NCBI RefSeq assembly: GCF_000716435.1
Contig: NZ_JNWO01000034.1
Location: 1 to 64,000 of the forward strand
Direction: 5' to 3'
Source of the DNA: Streptomyces xylophagus
GTDB lineage: Bacteria; Actinomycetota; Actinomycetes; Streptomycetales; Streptomycetaceae
Length of the DNA stretch: 64,000 bases
Shown piece after piece: positions 25,329-34,824 of this stretch. The translations under genes and the position numbers were made by a program. How positions within the stretch are numbered: the first letter of the stretch is position 1; the number at the start of each line of letters is the position of its first letter. Under the pieces are notes generated by a model that was given only the letters and a program-made list of their open reading frames with translations, was not told where the DNA came from and searched no databases.

Positions 25329-26450
25329 ATGACGAGCATCGGTGGTGCCGAGATGGTCGACTGGAATCTCGCGGTGGCGACCGCGACCCGACTTGTGCGG
25401 CCGGGCCCCGAGGTGAGCCGCGACGAGGCCCGGGCCGTCGTCGCGGAGCTGCGCCGGCATGCGAAGGCCTCGGAGCAACACGTCCGGGGTTTCACCCGGA
25501 TGGGCACGGACGACATCCACGACACCCCGATCCTGGTCGTCGACCGCCCCGGCTGGGTGCGGGCGAACGTCGCCGGGTTCCGGGAGGTCCTCAAGCCGCT
25601 GCTCGACAAGATGCAGGAGCGGCGCGGCAACACCCCGGGCGGCGCGGTCTTCGGCGCGGTCGGCGGCAAGGTGACCGGCGTGGAGCTGGGCATGCTGCTG
25701 TCGTTCCTGTCCTCGCGGGTGCTCGGCCAGTACGAGACGTTCGCCCCGGCGACGCGCGAACTGCCGGCGGGGGCGAAGGGGGGCCGGCTGCTGCTGGTCG
25801 CGCCGAACATCGTGCACGTGGAGCGCGAACTCGACGTACAGCCCCACGACTTCCGCCTGTGGGTGTGCCTGCACGAGGAGACGCACCGCACGCAGTTCAC
25901 GGCCGTGCCCTGGCTGCGTGACCACCTGGAGGGCGAGATCCAGTCGTTCTTGGGGGAGACCGAGGTCGACCCCATGACGGTCCTGGAGCGCATCCGGGAG
26001 GCCGCCCAGTCGCTGGCCGGCGGCCGGCCCGAGGGCGAGGAAGACGACGAGGGCCGGTCTCTCGTGGAGATCGTGCAGACGCCCGCGCAGCGGGAGATCC
26101 TCGGCCGCCTGACCGCCGTGATGTCCCTCCTGGAGGGGCACGCCGACTTCGTGATGGACGGCGTCGGTCCTGATGTGGTGCCGAGCGTCGCGGAGATCCG
26201 CGAGAAGTTCCAGCAGCGCCGCGCAAAGGGCGCCTCGCGGCTGGACTCGGCGCTGCGCAAGCTGCTGGGTCTGGACGCCAAGTTGCGGCAGTACCGGGAC
26301 GGCGAACGCTTCGTGCGCGCGGTCGTCGACCAGGTCGGCATGGACGGCTTCAACCGTGTATGGACTTCCCCGAACACGTTGCCGACCAAGACGGAGATCG
26401 CCAAACCGGCGGACTGGGTCGCGCGGGTGCACCGCAAGGCCGAGTCGTGA
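25329..26450 (+). CDS. DUF2342 zinc-dependent metalloprotease-like protein
   Basis: 373 residues of the actinobacterial DUF2342 family (often called coenzyme F420-associated or putative hydrolase). HEETH at about residue 181 is the HExxH zinc site, with VPWLRDHLEGEIQSFL following and EGHADFVMDGVG near residue 265 as a probable third ligand. No signal peptide. The ATG has TACGGT six bases upstream and no ribosome site, so the mRNA may be leaderless. Precedes tilS, from which it is separated by a terminator hairpin. Confidence 0.9.
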   Translation: MTSIGGAEMVDWNLAVATATRLVRPGPEVSRDEARAVVAELRRHAKASEQHVRGFTRMGTDDIHDTPILVVDRPGWVRANVAGFREVLKPLLDKMQERRGNTPGGAVFGAVGGKVTGVELGMLLSFLSSRVLGQYETFAPATRELPAGAKGGRLLLVAPNIVHVERELDVQPHDFRLWVCLHEETHRTQFTAVPWLRDHLEGEIQSFLGETEVDPMTVLERIREAAQSLAGGRPEGEEDDEGRSLVEIVQTPAQREILGRLTAVMSLLEGHADFVMDGVGPDVVPSVAEIREKFQQRRAKGASRLDSALRKLLGLDAKLRQYRDGERFVRAVVDQVGMDGFNRVWTSPNTLPTKTEIAKPADWVARVHRKAES

Positions 26451-26451
26451 A

Positions 26452-26492
26452 CCTGCCGTAGGCGTGGTGAAACGAATCCGGCCTACGGCAGG
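26452..26492. terminator. Terminator after the DUF2342 gene
   Basis: Perfect 12-bp stem: CCTGCCGTAGGC (26452-26463) and GCCTACGGCAGG (26481-26492) around a 17-base loop, starting right after the stop. Confidence 0.85.
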
Positions 26493-26643
26493 CGAACGCC
26501 CCTGCAATCACCCGTCCGAGGGACCGTGAGCGATGGGTAGGCGTGCAATGCTCGGGGAACGCCCCGGTTCTGTCACCATCTACACACTCTGAGTGACCGA
26601 ACCTCGGGCCAACCCCCCGAAAACTTCATGAAGGGAACCGGAC

Positions 26644-27684
26644 ATGGGTCCCCATCCTGCGGTCGCGGCGATACGCCTGGCGGTCCGCCGCGTCCTCCAC
26701 GACATCCTCACCGACCACGAGGCCCTGCAGACCGCCGGCGCCTCCCGGCACACCTCGCACGAGCGCCCGCCCTCGCCGCTCGTGCTCGTGGCGTGCTCCG
26801 GCGGCGCCGACTCCATGGCGCTAGCCTCCGCCCTCGCCTTCGAAGCACCCAAACTCGGCATCCGGGCCGGCGGCATCACCGTCGACCACGGCCTCCAGGC
26901 CGGCTCCGATCTCCGCGCAGACGAGGTCGTCCTGCGCCTGCGCGAACTGGGCCTGGACCCCGTAGAAGCCACCGCAGTGACCGTGGGCCGCGAGGGCGGC
27001 CCCGAGGCAGCCGCCCGGGACGCCCGCTACGCCGCCCTCGACGCCTGCGCCGCCCGACACGGCGCCGCCGCCGTCCTGCTCGGTCACACGCGCGACGACC
27101 AGGCGGAAACCGTCCTGCTGGGCCTCGCCCGCGGCTCGGGCATCCGCTCCCTGTCCGGGATGGCCGCGGTCTCGGGGGCCGACGGCCGTTACCGCCGCCC
27201 GTTCCTCCAGCTCGACCGGCAGACCGCCCGCAAGGCCTGCATGGTCCAGTCGCTCCCCGTCTGGGACGACCCGCACAACGCCGACCCCGCGTACACCCGT
27301 TCCCGTCTGCGCCACGAAGGCCTGCCGGCCCTGGAGAAGGCGCTCGGCAAAGGGGTCGTGGAAGCGCTCGCCCGTACGGCGCAACTCTCCCGCGACGACG
27401 CCGACGCCCTCGACACCTGGGCCAGCCAGGCCGAGGCCTCCGTACGGGACGCCACCGGCCTCCTGGAGTGCGCCAAGCTCTACGCCCTGCCGCCCGCCGT
27501 GCGCCGCCGCATCCTGCGCCGCGCGGCCATCCAGGCGGGCGCCCCGGCCGGTTCGCTGTTCGCCCGGCACATCGAGGAAGTCGACCGCCTGATCACGGGC
27601 TGGCGCGGCCAGGGAGCCATCAATCTCCCGGGCAAGGTCGTCGCCCGGCGCCAGGGTGGCAGACTGGTGATTCGGCAAGGCTGA
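26644..27684 (+). CDS. tilS: tRNA(Ile)-lysidine synthetase
   Basis: 346 residues. PP-loop SGGADS at 52-57, then GITVDHGLQ and [29 protein letters not shown], the TilS core. Adds lysine to C34 of tRNA-Ile(CAU), using ATP, so that it reads AUA. The actinobacterial form has a short C-terminal TilS domain, as here ([18 protein letters not shown]). Followed after 65 bp by hpt and then ftsH, the widely conserved tilS-hpt-ftsH order. Confidence 0.95.
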   Translation: MGPHPAVAAIRLAVRRVLHDILTDHEALQTAGASRHTSHERPPSPLVLVACSGGADSMALASALAFEAPKLGIRAGGITVDHGLQAGSDLRADEVVLRLRELGLDPVEATAVTVGREGGPEAAARDARYAALDACAARHGAAAVLLGHTRDDQAETVLLGLARGSGIRSLSGMAAVSGADGRYRRPFLQLDRQTARKACMVQSLPVWDDPHNADPAYTRSRLRHEGLPALEKALGKGVVEALARTAQLSRDDADALDTWASQAEASVRDATGLLECAKLYALPPAVRRRILRRAAIQAGAPAGSLFARHIEEVDRLITGWRGQGAINLPGKVVARRQGGRLVIRQG

Positions 27685-27749
27685 ATCGACACCCCCTCCG
27701 GGCCTCCGGGGGCGGGGCCAGGTAGTAGCCGGTTGGACGACCGAAAGTG

Positions 27750-28310
27750 ATGCGGGTGGACGCGAAAGACATGGGTGACGACCTCCAGTCGGTGCTCATC
27801 ACCAAGGAAGAGATCGACGCGAAGCTCGTGGAGCTCGCCGCGAAGATCGACGCGGAGTACGCGGGCAAGGACCTTTTGATCGTCGGCGTCCTCAAGGGCG
27901 CGGTGATGGTCATGGCGGACCTCGCCCGGGCGCTGTCCACCCCCGTCACCATGGACTGGATGGCCGTGTCGTCGTACGGCGCGGGCACCCAGTCCTCCGG
28001 TGTCGTGCGGATCCTCAAGGACCTCGACACCGACATCAAGGGCAAGCACGTCCTCATCGTCGAGGACATCATCGACTCCGGTCTGACGCTGTCCTGGCTG
28101 ATCTCCAACCTCGGCTCCCGCGAGCCCGACTCGTTGAAGATCTGCACCCTGCTGCGCAAGCCGGAGGCGGCCAAGGTCGCCATCGACGTGGAGTGGGTCG
28201 GCTTCGACATCCCGAACGAGTTCGTCGTCGGATACGGCCTCGACTACGCGGAGAAGTACCGCAACCTGCCGTTCGTCGGTACGCTCGCGCCGCACGTCTA
28301 CGGCGGCTAG
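27750..28310 (+). CDS. hpt: Hypoxanthine-guanine phosphoribosyltransferase
   Basis: 186 residues. PRPP-binding motif [13 protein letters not shown], active-site loop SSYG, and the purine-contacting region [31 protein letters not shown] are all present. Salvages hypoxanthine and guanine to IMP and GMP. ATG 27750 is chosen, with in-frame GTG 27747 immediately before. Second gene of tilS-hpt-ftsH. Confidence 0.96.
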   Translation: MRVDAKDMGDDLQSVLITKEEIDAKLVELAAKIDAEYAGKDLLIVGVLKGAVMVMADLARALSTPVTMDWMAVSSYGAGTQSSGVVRILKDLDTDIKGKHVLIVEDIIDSGLTLSWLISNLGSREPDSLKICTLLRKPEAAKVAIDVEWVGFDIPNEFVVGYGLDYAEKYRNLPFVGTLAPHVYGG

Positions 28311-28496
28311 AGCCACTCGGCCCAAGCCCTGTAAGACGATCGGGAACCCCAGCGGGTTTCGCGCCGTTGGAGCATGCAGACGCGTCTCCCAGCCGTCCCG
28401 TGCGACTTCGGGCAACATTGCTGGGGTACGGTCAGAAGAACTGTCTTTATCAAACTCACTATGGCAGGAGGGACGGAGCGAATTCGCTCCGTATGG

Positions 28497-30530
28497 ATGG
28501 ACGTGAAGCGATACTTCCGTGGGCCGGTCATGTGGATCGTGCTGGCCGTCCTTGCCGTGGTCGTGTTGATGCAGGTCGTCGGCTCGTCCGGCGGCTACAA
28601 GACGGTGGACACCGGCCAGGTCGTCCAGGCGATCAATGACAACAAGGTCGAGTCGGCCAAGATCACCACCGGCGACGAGCAGACCATCAAGGTCACGCTC
28701 AAGAGCGGCGAGAAGGTCGACGGCAGCTCCAAGATCCAGGCGAGCTACATCGGCGACCAGGGCGTGACCCTCGCGGGCACGCTCCAGACCAAATACCAGG
28801 ACAAGCAGATTCCGGACGGCTACACGGTCTCGCCGACGAAGCAGAACGCTTTCGTCGGGATTCTCCTGTCGCTGCTCCCCTTCGTCCTCATCGTGGTCGT
28901 CTTCCTGTTCCTGATGAACCAGATGCAGGGCGGCGGCTCCCGAGTCATGAACTTCGGGAAGTCCAAGGCCAAGCTCATCACCAAGGACACCCCGAAGACG
29001 ACGTTCGCGGACGTCGCGGGCTCCGACGAGGCCGTCGAGGAACTGCACGAGATCAAGGAGTTCCTCCAGGAGCCGGCGAAGTTCCAGGCCGTCGGCGCCA
29101 AGATCCCCAAGGGCGTACTCCTGTACGGCCCTCCCGGCACCGGCAAGACCCTGCTGGCGCGAGCCGTCGCGGGCGAGGCCGGGGTGCCCTTCTACTCGAT
29201 CTCCGGTTCCGACTTCGTCGAGATGTTCGTCGGTGTCGGTGCCTCCCGAGTCCGTGACCTGTTCGAGCAGGCCAAGGCGAACGCCCCGGCGATCGTCTTC
29301 GTCGACGAGATCGACGCGGTCGGCCGCCATCGCGGCGCCGGCCTCGGCGGTGGACACGACGAGCGCGAGCAGACGCTGAACCAGCTGCTCGTCGAGATGG
29401 ACGGCTTCGACGTCAAGGGCGGCGTGATCCTCATCGCCGCGACGAACCGGCCCGACATCCTCGACCCGGCCCTCCTGCGCCCCGGCCGCTTCGACCGCCA
29501 GATCGCGGTCGACCGCCCGGACATGCAGGGCCGTCTGGAGATCCTCAAGGTCCACCAGAAGGGCAAGCCGGTCGCACCGGACGTCGATCTGTCGGCCGTC
29601 GCGCGCCGTACGCCGGGCTTCACCGGCGCGGACCTGAGCAACGTCCTCAACGAGGCCGCCCTGCTCACCGCCCGCGGCAACCGCAAGCTGATCGACAACT
29701 CCATGCTGGACGAGGCGATCGACCGTGTGGTCGCGGGCCCGCAGAAGCGGACCCGGATCATGTCGGACAAGGAGAAGAAGATCACCGCGTACCACGAGGG
29801 CGGACACGCCCTGGTCGCGGCGGCTTCCCCCAACTCCGACCCGGTCCACAAGATCACGATCCTCTCCCGAGGCCGTGCTCTGGGCTACACGATGGTCCTG
29901 CCGGAAGAGGACAAGTACTCGACCACGCGCAACGAGATGCTGGACCAGCTGGCCTACATGCTGGGCGGCCGCGCGGCCGAGGAACTGGTCTTCCACGACC
30001 CGACCACGGGTGCCGCGAACGACATCGAGAAGGCCACCGCCACGGCCCGCGCGATGGTCACGCAGTACGGCATGACCGAGCGCCTCGGCGCGATCAAGTT
30101 CGGCGGCGACAACACCGAGCCCTTCCTGGGCCGGGAGATGTCGCACCCGCGCGACTACTCGGAAGAGGTCGCCGCGCTCGTCGACGAAGAGGTCAAGAAG
30201 CTCATCGAGAACGCCCACAACGAGGCCTGGGAGATCCTGGTCGAGAACCGTGACGTGCTCGACGCGCTCGTGCTGCAGCTGCTGGAGAAGGAGACGCTGA
30301 ACAAGGAGCAGATCGCCGAGGTCTTCGCTCCCATCGTCCGGCGTCCGGCCCGTCCCTCGTGGACCGGCTCCTCCCGGCGTACGCCGTCCACCCGCCCGCC
30401 GGTGCTCTCCCCCAAGGAGCTGTCACTGACGAACGGGACGAACGGCGCGGGTCCCGCGATCACCGCCGGTGCGACCGCCGAGTCCTCTCCCACGCTGGAG
30501 AAGGCCCCGGAGGAGCGCCCCGAGAACTGA
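28497..30530 (+). CDS. ftsH: ATP-dependent zinc metalloprotease FtsH
   Basis: 677 residues. Two membrane helices (residues about 11-28 and 119-141) flank a small periplasmic-side domain. The AAA module has Walker A GPPGTGKT (211-218), Walker [12 protein letters not shown] and the [22 protein letters not shown]. The M41 protease site is HEGGH (about residue 434), with a later Asp in [12 protein letters not shown]. Degrades membrane and short-lived soluble proteins as a hexamer. ATG 28497 fits the family start [13 protein letters not shown]; a perfect 16-nt palindrome GGAGCGAATTCGCTCC ends seven bases before it and could hide the ribosome site. The Thr/Pro-rich C-terminus is typical for Streptomyces. 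Confidence 0.95.
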   Translation: MDVKRYFRGPVMWIVLAVLAVVVLMQVVGSSGGYKTVDTGQVVQAINDNKVESAKITTGDEQTIKVTLKSGEKVDGSSKIQASYIGDQGVTLAGTLQTKYQDKQIPDGYTVSPTKQNAFVGILLSLLPFVLIVVVFLFLMNQMQGGGSRVMNFGKSKAKLITKDTPKTTFADVAGSDEAVEELHEIKEFLQEPAKFQAVGAKIPKGVLLYGPPGTGKTLLARAVAGEAGVPFYSISGSDFVEMFVGVGASRVRDLFEQAKANAPAIVFVDEIDAVGRHRGAGLGGGHDEREQTLNQLLVEMDGFDVKGGVILIAATNRPDILDPALLRPGRFDRQIAVDRPDMQGRLEILKVHQKGKPVAPDVDLSAVARRTPGFTGADLSNVLNEAALLTARGNRKLIDNSMLDEAIDRVVAGPQKRTRIMSDKEKKITAYHEGGHALVAAASPNSDPVHKITILSRGRALGYTMVLPEEDKYSTTRNEMLDQLAYMLGGRAAEELVFHDPTTGAANDIEKATATARAMVTQYGMTERLGAIKFGGDNTEPFLGREMSHPRDYSEEVAALVDEEVKKLIENAHNEAWEILVENRDVLDALVLQLLEKETLNKEQIAEVFAPIVRRPARPSWTGSSRRTPSTRPPVLSPKELSLTNGTNGAGPAITAGATAESSPTLEKAPEERPEN

Positions 30531-30556
30531 CGCGAGTCTCACACGGCCCGAAATGG

Positions 30557-30598
30557 AAGCCGCGCCCCCCTGGATTTAGCCTGGGGGGCGCGGCTTTT
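30557..30598 (+). terminator. Rho-independent terminator of ftsH
   Basis: Fourteen-bp stem: AAGCCGCGCCCCCC and GGGGGGCGCGGCTT around a 12-base loop, running into TTTT. Starts 27 bp after the ftsH stop. Confidence 0.93.
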
Positions 30599-30662
30599 CC
30601 ATATGCCCGCAACTGAGGCGTGTGTCCGCACACGCGTGACCCGCACAGGAACGAGGCTTCAC

Positions 30663-31268
30663 ATGACCGACCCCGTGACGCTGGACGGCGAGGGAACGAT
30701 CGGCGTCTTCGACGAGAAGCGCGCCGAGAACGCCGTACGCGAACTGCTGATCGCGGTCGGCGAGGACCCGGACCGCGAGGGGCTCAGGGAGACGCCGGCG
30801 CGGGTGGCGCGGGCGTACAAGGAGATATTCGCGGGGTTGTGGCAGAAGCCCGAGGATGTGCTGACGACGACGTTCGACCTGGGGCACGACGAGATGGTCC
30901 TGGTGAAGGACATCGAGGTCCTCAGCAACTGTGAACACCATCTGGTGCCGTTCGTCGGGGTCGCCCATGTCGGGTACATCCCGTCCGCCGACGGGAAGAT
31001 CACCGGGTTGTCGAAGCTGGCCCGGCTGGTGGACGTGTTTGCTCGGCGGCCTCAGGTGCAGGAGCGGTTGACCACGCAGGTCGCGGATTCTCTGATGGAG
31101 ATTCTGGAGCCGCGTGGGGTCATCGTCGTTGTCGAGTGCGAGCACATGTGCATGTCGATGCGGGGGGTGCGGAAGCCCGGCGCCAAGACCATCACGTCTG
31201 CGGTGCGGGGGCAGTTGCGGGATCCGGCTACCCGTAATGAGGCGATGAGCTTGATTATGGCTCGCTGA
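30663..31268 (+). CDS. folE: GTP cyclohydrolase I
   Basis: 201 residues. Converts GTP to dihydroneopterin triphosphate, the first step of folate synthesis. Zinc ligands lie in [12 protein letters not shown] and [12 protein letters not shown], and the GTP site in [17 protein letters not shown] 30663 ([15 protein letters not shown]) is chosen over upstream in-frame codons because homologues start there. The later folate genes folP, folB and folK lie 0.6-3.3 kb away on the opposite strand. Confidence 0.97.
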   Translation: MTDPVTLDGEGTIGVFDEKRAENAVRELLIAVGEDPDREGLRETPARVARAYKEIFAGLWQKPEDVLTTTFDLGHDEMVLVKDIEVLSNCEHHLVPFVGVAHVGYIPSADGKITGLSKLARLVDVFARRPQVQERLTTQVADSLMEILEPRGVIVVVECEHMCMSMRGVRKPGAKTITSAVRGQLRDPATRNEAMSLIMAR

Positions 31269-31290
31269 GGTCGTTTGCCGGGTGCGGCGC

Positions 31291-31334
31291 CGTTGTGGCT
31301 GGTCGCGCAGTTCCCCGCGCCCCTTCAGGGGCGC
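31291..31334 (-). repeat. Dispersed palindromic intergenic repeat, copy 2
   Basis: Opposite-orientation copy of the element at 20976-21019, differing at two adjacent bases (42/44). The hairpin part is GCGCCCCTGAAGGGGCGC on the minus strand. It fills the gap between convergent folE and the DUF3180 gene and abuts the latter's stop codon, so it may terminate both. Confidence 0.85.
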
Positions 31335-31823
31335 TTAGGTGACCGGTGTTGCACCCGCCGTGTTGTTGTCGTTGTCCTCCGGGAGTTTGCAGACTCGCTC
31401 CAGGAAGATGGCCGCCGCTATCACCGCGATGCCCGCTACGACCGAGAAGCCGGCGTAGATGGCCTGGTCTCGGCGGGCCGGGATGTCCAGGGACTCCAGG
31501 AGGTAGGCGCCCGTGCCGCCGTACATGCCGGCGACGAGGGCGGCGACCAGGGCGCTGGCCTGGCCGAAGACGACCGCGCGGGCGGCCATCAGGGGGTCGA
31601 CGCCCTTGGCGCCGGGGCGGCGCTCGCGCTGTGCCTTGAGGCGGGCGCGCAGGGAGAGCGCCGTGGCCAGCAGGACCACGGCGATCACGGCGAGGACGAT
31701 GGGGGCGGCCAGTGGGACGCTCGGCAGGGTCCCCACCGCGCTCCACAGGCGGGCCCCCGCCCAGGACAGCACTCCGGCGACGACGAACACGCCGGCCAGC
31801 ATCCTGATCCGCAGCTCTCTCAC
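31335..31823 (-). CDS. DUF3180 membrane protein
   Basis: 162 residues with four membrane helices, two near the N-terminus (LAGVFVVAGVLSW, APIVLAVIAVVLLATAL) and two later (VFGQASALVAALVAGMYGG, FSVVAGIAVIAAAIFL). The RPGAKGVDPLMAARAVVFGQASA segment is diagnostic of DUF3180, an actinobacterial family found beside the folate genes. Role unknown. GTG start at 31823. Last gene of the folP-folB-folK group on this strand, 59 bp after folK. Confidence 0.9.
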   Translation of the reverse strand: MRELRIRMLAGVFVVAGVLSWAGARLWSAVGTLPSVPLAAPIVLAVIAVVLLATALSLRARLKAQRERRPGAKGVDPLMAARAVVFGQASALVAALVAGMYGGTGAYLLESLDIPARRDQAIYAGFSVVAGIAVIAAAIFLERVCKLPEDNDNNTAGATPVT

Positions 31824-31882
31824 GGTGTCCCTTCAGCTCCCCGTGCCCTGTCCGGGCGTTGTGGTCGTCTCGACCTTAACGA

Positions 31883-32494
31883 CTACTCGGGCAGCCGGAG
31901 TTCCAGATCCTTGCGGGGTTCGACACCGTCACGGGTGATGTCGTCGAGGAGGACGGCGACCGGGCCGTGGCCGGGCAACTGGGCCTCGGGATCCACGTCG
32001 TGCCAGGGGACGAGCACGAAGGCCCGCTCGTGGGCGCGCGGGTGGGGGAGCGTCAGCACCGGGTCGTCCGAGACGACGTCGGCGTACGCGACGATGTCGA
32101 CGTCGATCGTGCGCGCGCCCCAGCGCTCCTCGCGGACCCGGTGGAAGGCCTCCTCGACCGCGTGCGCCCGCTCCAGCAGGGAGGACGGGGGCAGGGTGGT
32201 CTTGAGGACGACGACCGCGTTGAAGTACGACGGCTGGCTGCCGGGCTCGACGCCCCACGGCTCCGTCTCGTAGACCGGCGAGACGGCCTTGATGCGGACG
32301 CCGGGGGTGTCCTCCAGCGCGTCGATGGCGCCCTGGAGGGTTTCCAGGCGGTTGCCCAGGTTCGAGCCCAGGGAGATCACGGCGCGCCTCGGGTTGCTGA
32401 GCGTGGTGTCGGCGGCGTCCACCTGCCGGACCACCGAGGCGGGCACCGGCTGGACGGTCGGGTCGCTGTGACCCTCGGTGAACGAGAAGGTCAT
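31883..32494 (-). CDS. folK: 2-amino-4-hydroxy-6-hydroxymethyldihydropteridine pyrophosphokinase
   Basis: 203 residues. HPPK motifs: SLGSNLGNRLETLQ, SPVYETEPWG, and the signature RWGARTIDVDIVAYADV followed by LPHPRAHERAFVLVPW. Transfers pyrophosphate from ATP to the pterin before FolP acts. About 35 residues precede the catalytic domain, which is normal in this group. ATG 32494 overlaps the folB stop (ATGA). Confidence 0.96.
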   Translation of the reverse strand: MTFSFTEGHSDPTVQPVPASVVRQVDAADTTLSNPRRAVISLGSNLGNRLETLQGAIDALEDTPGVRIKAVSPVYETEPWGVEPGSQPSYFNAVVVLKTTLPPSSLLERAHAVEEAFHRVREERWGARTIDVDIVAYADVVSDDPVLTLPHPRAHERAFVLVPWHDVDPEAQLPGHGPVAVLLDDITRDGVEPRKDLELRLPE

Positions 32495-32850
32495 ACTCGG
32501 CTCCGGGTGATGGTGACGGTCACGTCGTCGAAGGGGACGGTGATCGGGGCGTCCGGCTTGTGGACGCGGACCTCGACCTCCTCGACCCCTTCGTGCTTCA
32601 GGCAGGTCTGCGCGATGCGCTCGGCGAGGGTCTCGATGAGGTTGACGGGCTCGCCCTGGACGACGGCCACGACCTCCTCGGCCACGATGCCGTAGTGCAC
32701 GGTCTTCGCCAGGTCGTCGTCCGCGGCGGCCGGGCGGGTGTCCAGGCCCAGGACGAGGTCCACGATGAAGGTCTGGCCCTCCTCGCGCTCCTTGGGGAAC
32801 ACGCCGTGGTTCCCGCGGGCCTTCAGGCCGCTCAGCGCGACACGATCCAC
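32491..32850 (-). CDS. folB: Dihydroneopterin aldolase
   Basis: 119 residues from GTG 32850 with AGGAG eight bases upstream; GTG 32859 is in frame but lies right at that site. FolB signatures: LSGLKARGNHGVFPKEREEGQTFIVDLVL, NLIETLAERIAQTCL and VRVHKPDAPI. Splits dihydroneopterin to hydroxymethyl-dihydropterin and glycolaldehyde. Overlaps folK by four bases. Confidence 0.95.
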   Translation of the reverse strand: MDRVALSGLKARGNHGVFPKEREEGQTFIVDLVLGLDTRPAAADDDLAKTVHYGIVAEEVVAVVQGEPVNLIETLAERIAQTCLKHEGVEEVEVRVHKPDAPITVPFDDVTVTITRSRV

Positions 32851-33140
32851 GCGAATCACTCCTGCAATCGTCGATGACGGCCGGTTCGCACCGGGTGCGG
32901 GCGGTACGCCCGGCCTCGAACGAATCTACCTGCGGGCACTGACAATGCCGGGCCACGAGGGCGCGGGCACGGTTCGGGCCCACAGGTTTCATCGACCGTT
33001 ACCCCCGGGGAACCCGGTGGCTCATGGGTCGGTAGCCGCCCCTACCCGCGACTTCGTGATTCCAACCACTTCTTGGTCCTGATGGGTTCCGACGGCCTCC
33101 GACGGGTTCTGTCGGGGCCTTCCTGCGGGCGCCTACCCAC

Positions 33141-33644
33141 TCAGGAGGGTGAGTCGTCGCCCTCGTCCTCGTCGTTCTCGGCCAGCACCGGGGACGCGTG
33201 GTGCGACCAGAGCTTCCAGCCCTCGGGCGTGCGCCGGAACACGTTCGTGGCGACCACGAGCTGGCCGACGAGCGGGCCCAGTTCGTCGCTGTCGTCGGGG
33301 GACGGGCCGCCGCTGAGGATGTTCTCCGTGCAGGTGACCAGCGCGGTGTCGCCGGTCACCGAGACGTGCACGTCGGTGAGGAAGAACTGGATGTACTCGG
33401 TGTTCGCCATGATCAGCGCGTACGACCGCAGGACCTCGCCGCGCCCGGTGAGCACCGGCCAGCCCGGGTGCACGCAGGAGATCACGCCGCTGTCCGCCGG
33501 GTCGTGGTACTCCTCGTCGACGCCGAGGTCGGCAAGGGTGAGCCAGAGCGCGGACAGCTCGTCGAAGTCGCCGCGCTCCAGGGTCTCGTAGAACGCGGTG
33601 TTGGCGAGTTCCACCTGCTCTACGTCGGTGTGGGGGGCGCTCAC
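33141..33644 (-). CDS. NTF2/SnoaL-like protein in the folate operon
   Basis: 167 residues from GTG 33644, overlapping the folP stop by four bases (GTGA). One NTF2/SnoaL-like cone fold: VELANTAFYETLERGDFDELSALWL at the start, GRGEVLRSYALIM, and TPEGWKLWSHHASPV at the end. An acidic tail (ENDEDEGDD) follows. Such proteins bind small ligands or act as isomerases or hydrolases. Coupling to folP suggests a pterin-related job, but no activity is established. Confidence 0.88.
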   Translation of the reverse strand: MSAPHTDVEQVELANTAFYETLERGDFDELSALWLTLADLGVDEEYHDPADSGVISCVHPGWPVLTGRGEVLRSYALIMANTEYIQFFLTDVHVSVTGDTALVTCTENILSGGPSPDDSDELGPLVGQLVVATNVFRRTPEGWKLWSHHASPVLAENDEDEGDDSPS

Positions 33645-34549
33645 CGGGCTCCCTCGGAGTCGGTGTGCGAGGCCGCGCGGGCGCCGGTGGCGCGCGCTCC
33701 CTCGACGGCGCGGGCGACGCGTACGGCGTCCGCCGTGGCGCGTACCTCGTGGACGCGCACCGCCCATGCGCCGGCGTGCGCCGCGAGCGCGGAGACGGCG
33801 GCCGTGGCGGCGTCACGCTCGCGCGCGGGCGGGGGTGCTCCCTCGGGACCGGCGAGGACACGGCCGAGGAACCGCTTGCGGGAGGCGGCGACGAGCAGGG
33901 GGTGGCCCAGGGCGAGCAGGCGGTCGAGGTGGGCGAGGAGGACGAGGTCGTGTTCGGCGTCCTTGGAGAAGCCGAGGCCGGGGTCGACGACGACGCGGTC
34001 GGGGGAGACACCGCCGGCCAGAACGGCCTCCACGCGTGCGTGCAGTTCGTCGACGACCTCGGTGACGACGTCGTCGTAGACCCCCCTGACGTTGCCGCCC
34101 TCCAGGAAGCCGCGCCAGTGCATGACGACGAAGGGGGCGCCCGAGGCGGCGACGACCGGGATCATCGCGGGGTCGGCGAGGCCGCCGCTGACGTCGTTGA
34201 CGAGGGCGGCGCCGGCGGCGAGGGCCTGCTCGGCGACGGAGGCGCGCATGGTGTCGACGGAGACGGTGACGCCCTCGGAGGCGAGGCCGCGGACGACGGG
34301 GATGACGCGCTTGAGTTCCTCGGCCTCGTCGACGCGGGTGGCGCCGGGGCGGGTGGACTCACCGCCGACGTCGACCAGGTCGGCGCCTTCGGTGACCAGT
34401 CCGAGGCCGCGCTTCACGGCTGCCGTGGTGTCGAAGAAGCGGCCGCCGTCGGAGAAGGAGTCGGGGGTGACGTTCACGACCCCCATCACCGCGCACCGGT
34501 CCCACTCCGGAAGGCCCGCGACGCGCCCGCGTCCGCTCTGCTTGCTCAT
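33641..34549 (-). CDS. folP: Dihydropteroate synthase
   Basis: 302 residues. Condenses hydroxymethyl-dihydropterin pyrophosphate with p-aminobenzoate; the target of sulfonamides. Motifs: MGVVNVTPDSFSDGG, DVGGESTRPGA, NDVSGG and VAASRKRFLGRVL. ATG 34549 is chosen (MSKQSGRGRVAG); the frame upstream is low-complexity. First gene of folP-NTF2-folB-folK. Confidence 0.96.
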   Translation of the reverse strand: MSKQSGRGRVAGLPEWDRCAVMGVVNVTPDSFSDGGRFFDTTAAVKRGLGLVTEGADLVDVGGESTRPGATRVDEAEELKRVIPVVRGLASEGVTVSVDTMRASVAEQALAAGAALVNDVSGGLADPAMIPVVAASGAPFVVMHWRGFLEGGNVRGVYDDVVTEVVDELHARVEAVLAGGVSPDRVVVDPGLGFSKDAEHDLVLLAHLDRLLALGHPLLVAASRKRFLGRVLAGPEGAPPPARERDAATAAVSALAAHAGAWAVRVHEVRATADAVRVARAVEGARATGARAASHTDSEGAR

Positions 34550-34824
34550 ACGTTCAGCGTAGGCCCAGGGAGAGGGGGCACGGTCCCGCGGGCCGGACCC
34601 AAGGGGGCTGGTCCGGCGGGGGAGAGGCGGGTGGGCCGCCGCGCGGCGGGAGCGACGCGAGGCCCTGGAGCGGGGTCCCCGGCCGTGCACGGACGTCTGA
34701 CCGCGGCCACCGGCCCCGGCGGCCCGAGCGGACTGCCCGGGCCGGCCGGAGCGACGCTCAGGGGCCGGTCCGGGCGACGGCCCCCGCCCGGGGGCGAGGT
34801 CATCACTCGGGCCGGCCCCGTCGG

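Noticed and set aside
27480..30218. A 912-codon minus-strand open frame opposite tilS, hpt and ftsH.
   Set aside because: Low-complexity Val/Arg/Asp/Leu-rich translation, typical of the antisense of high-GC genes; three conserved genes lie opposite.
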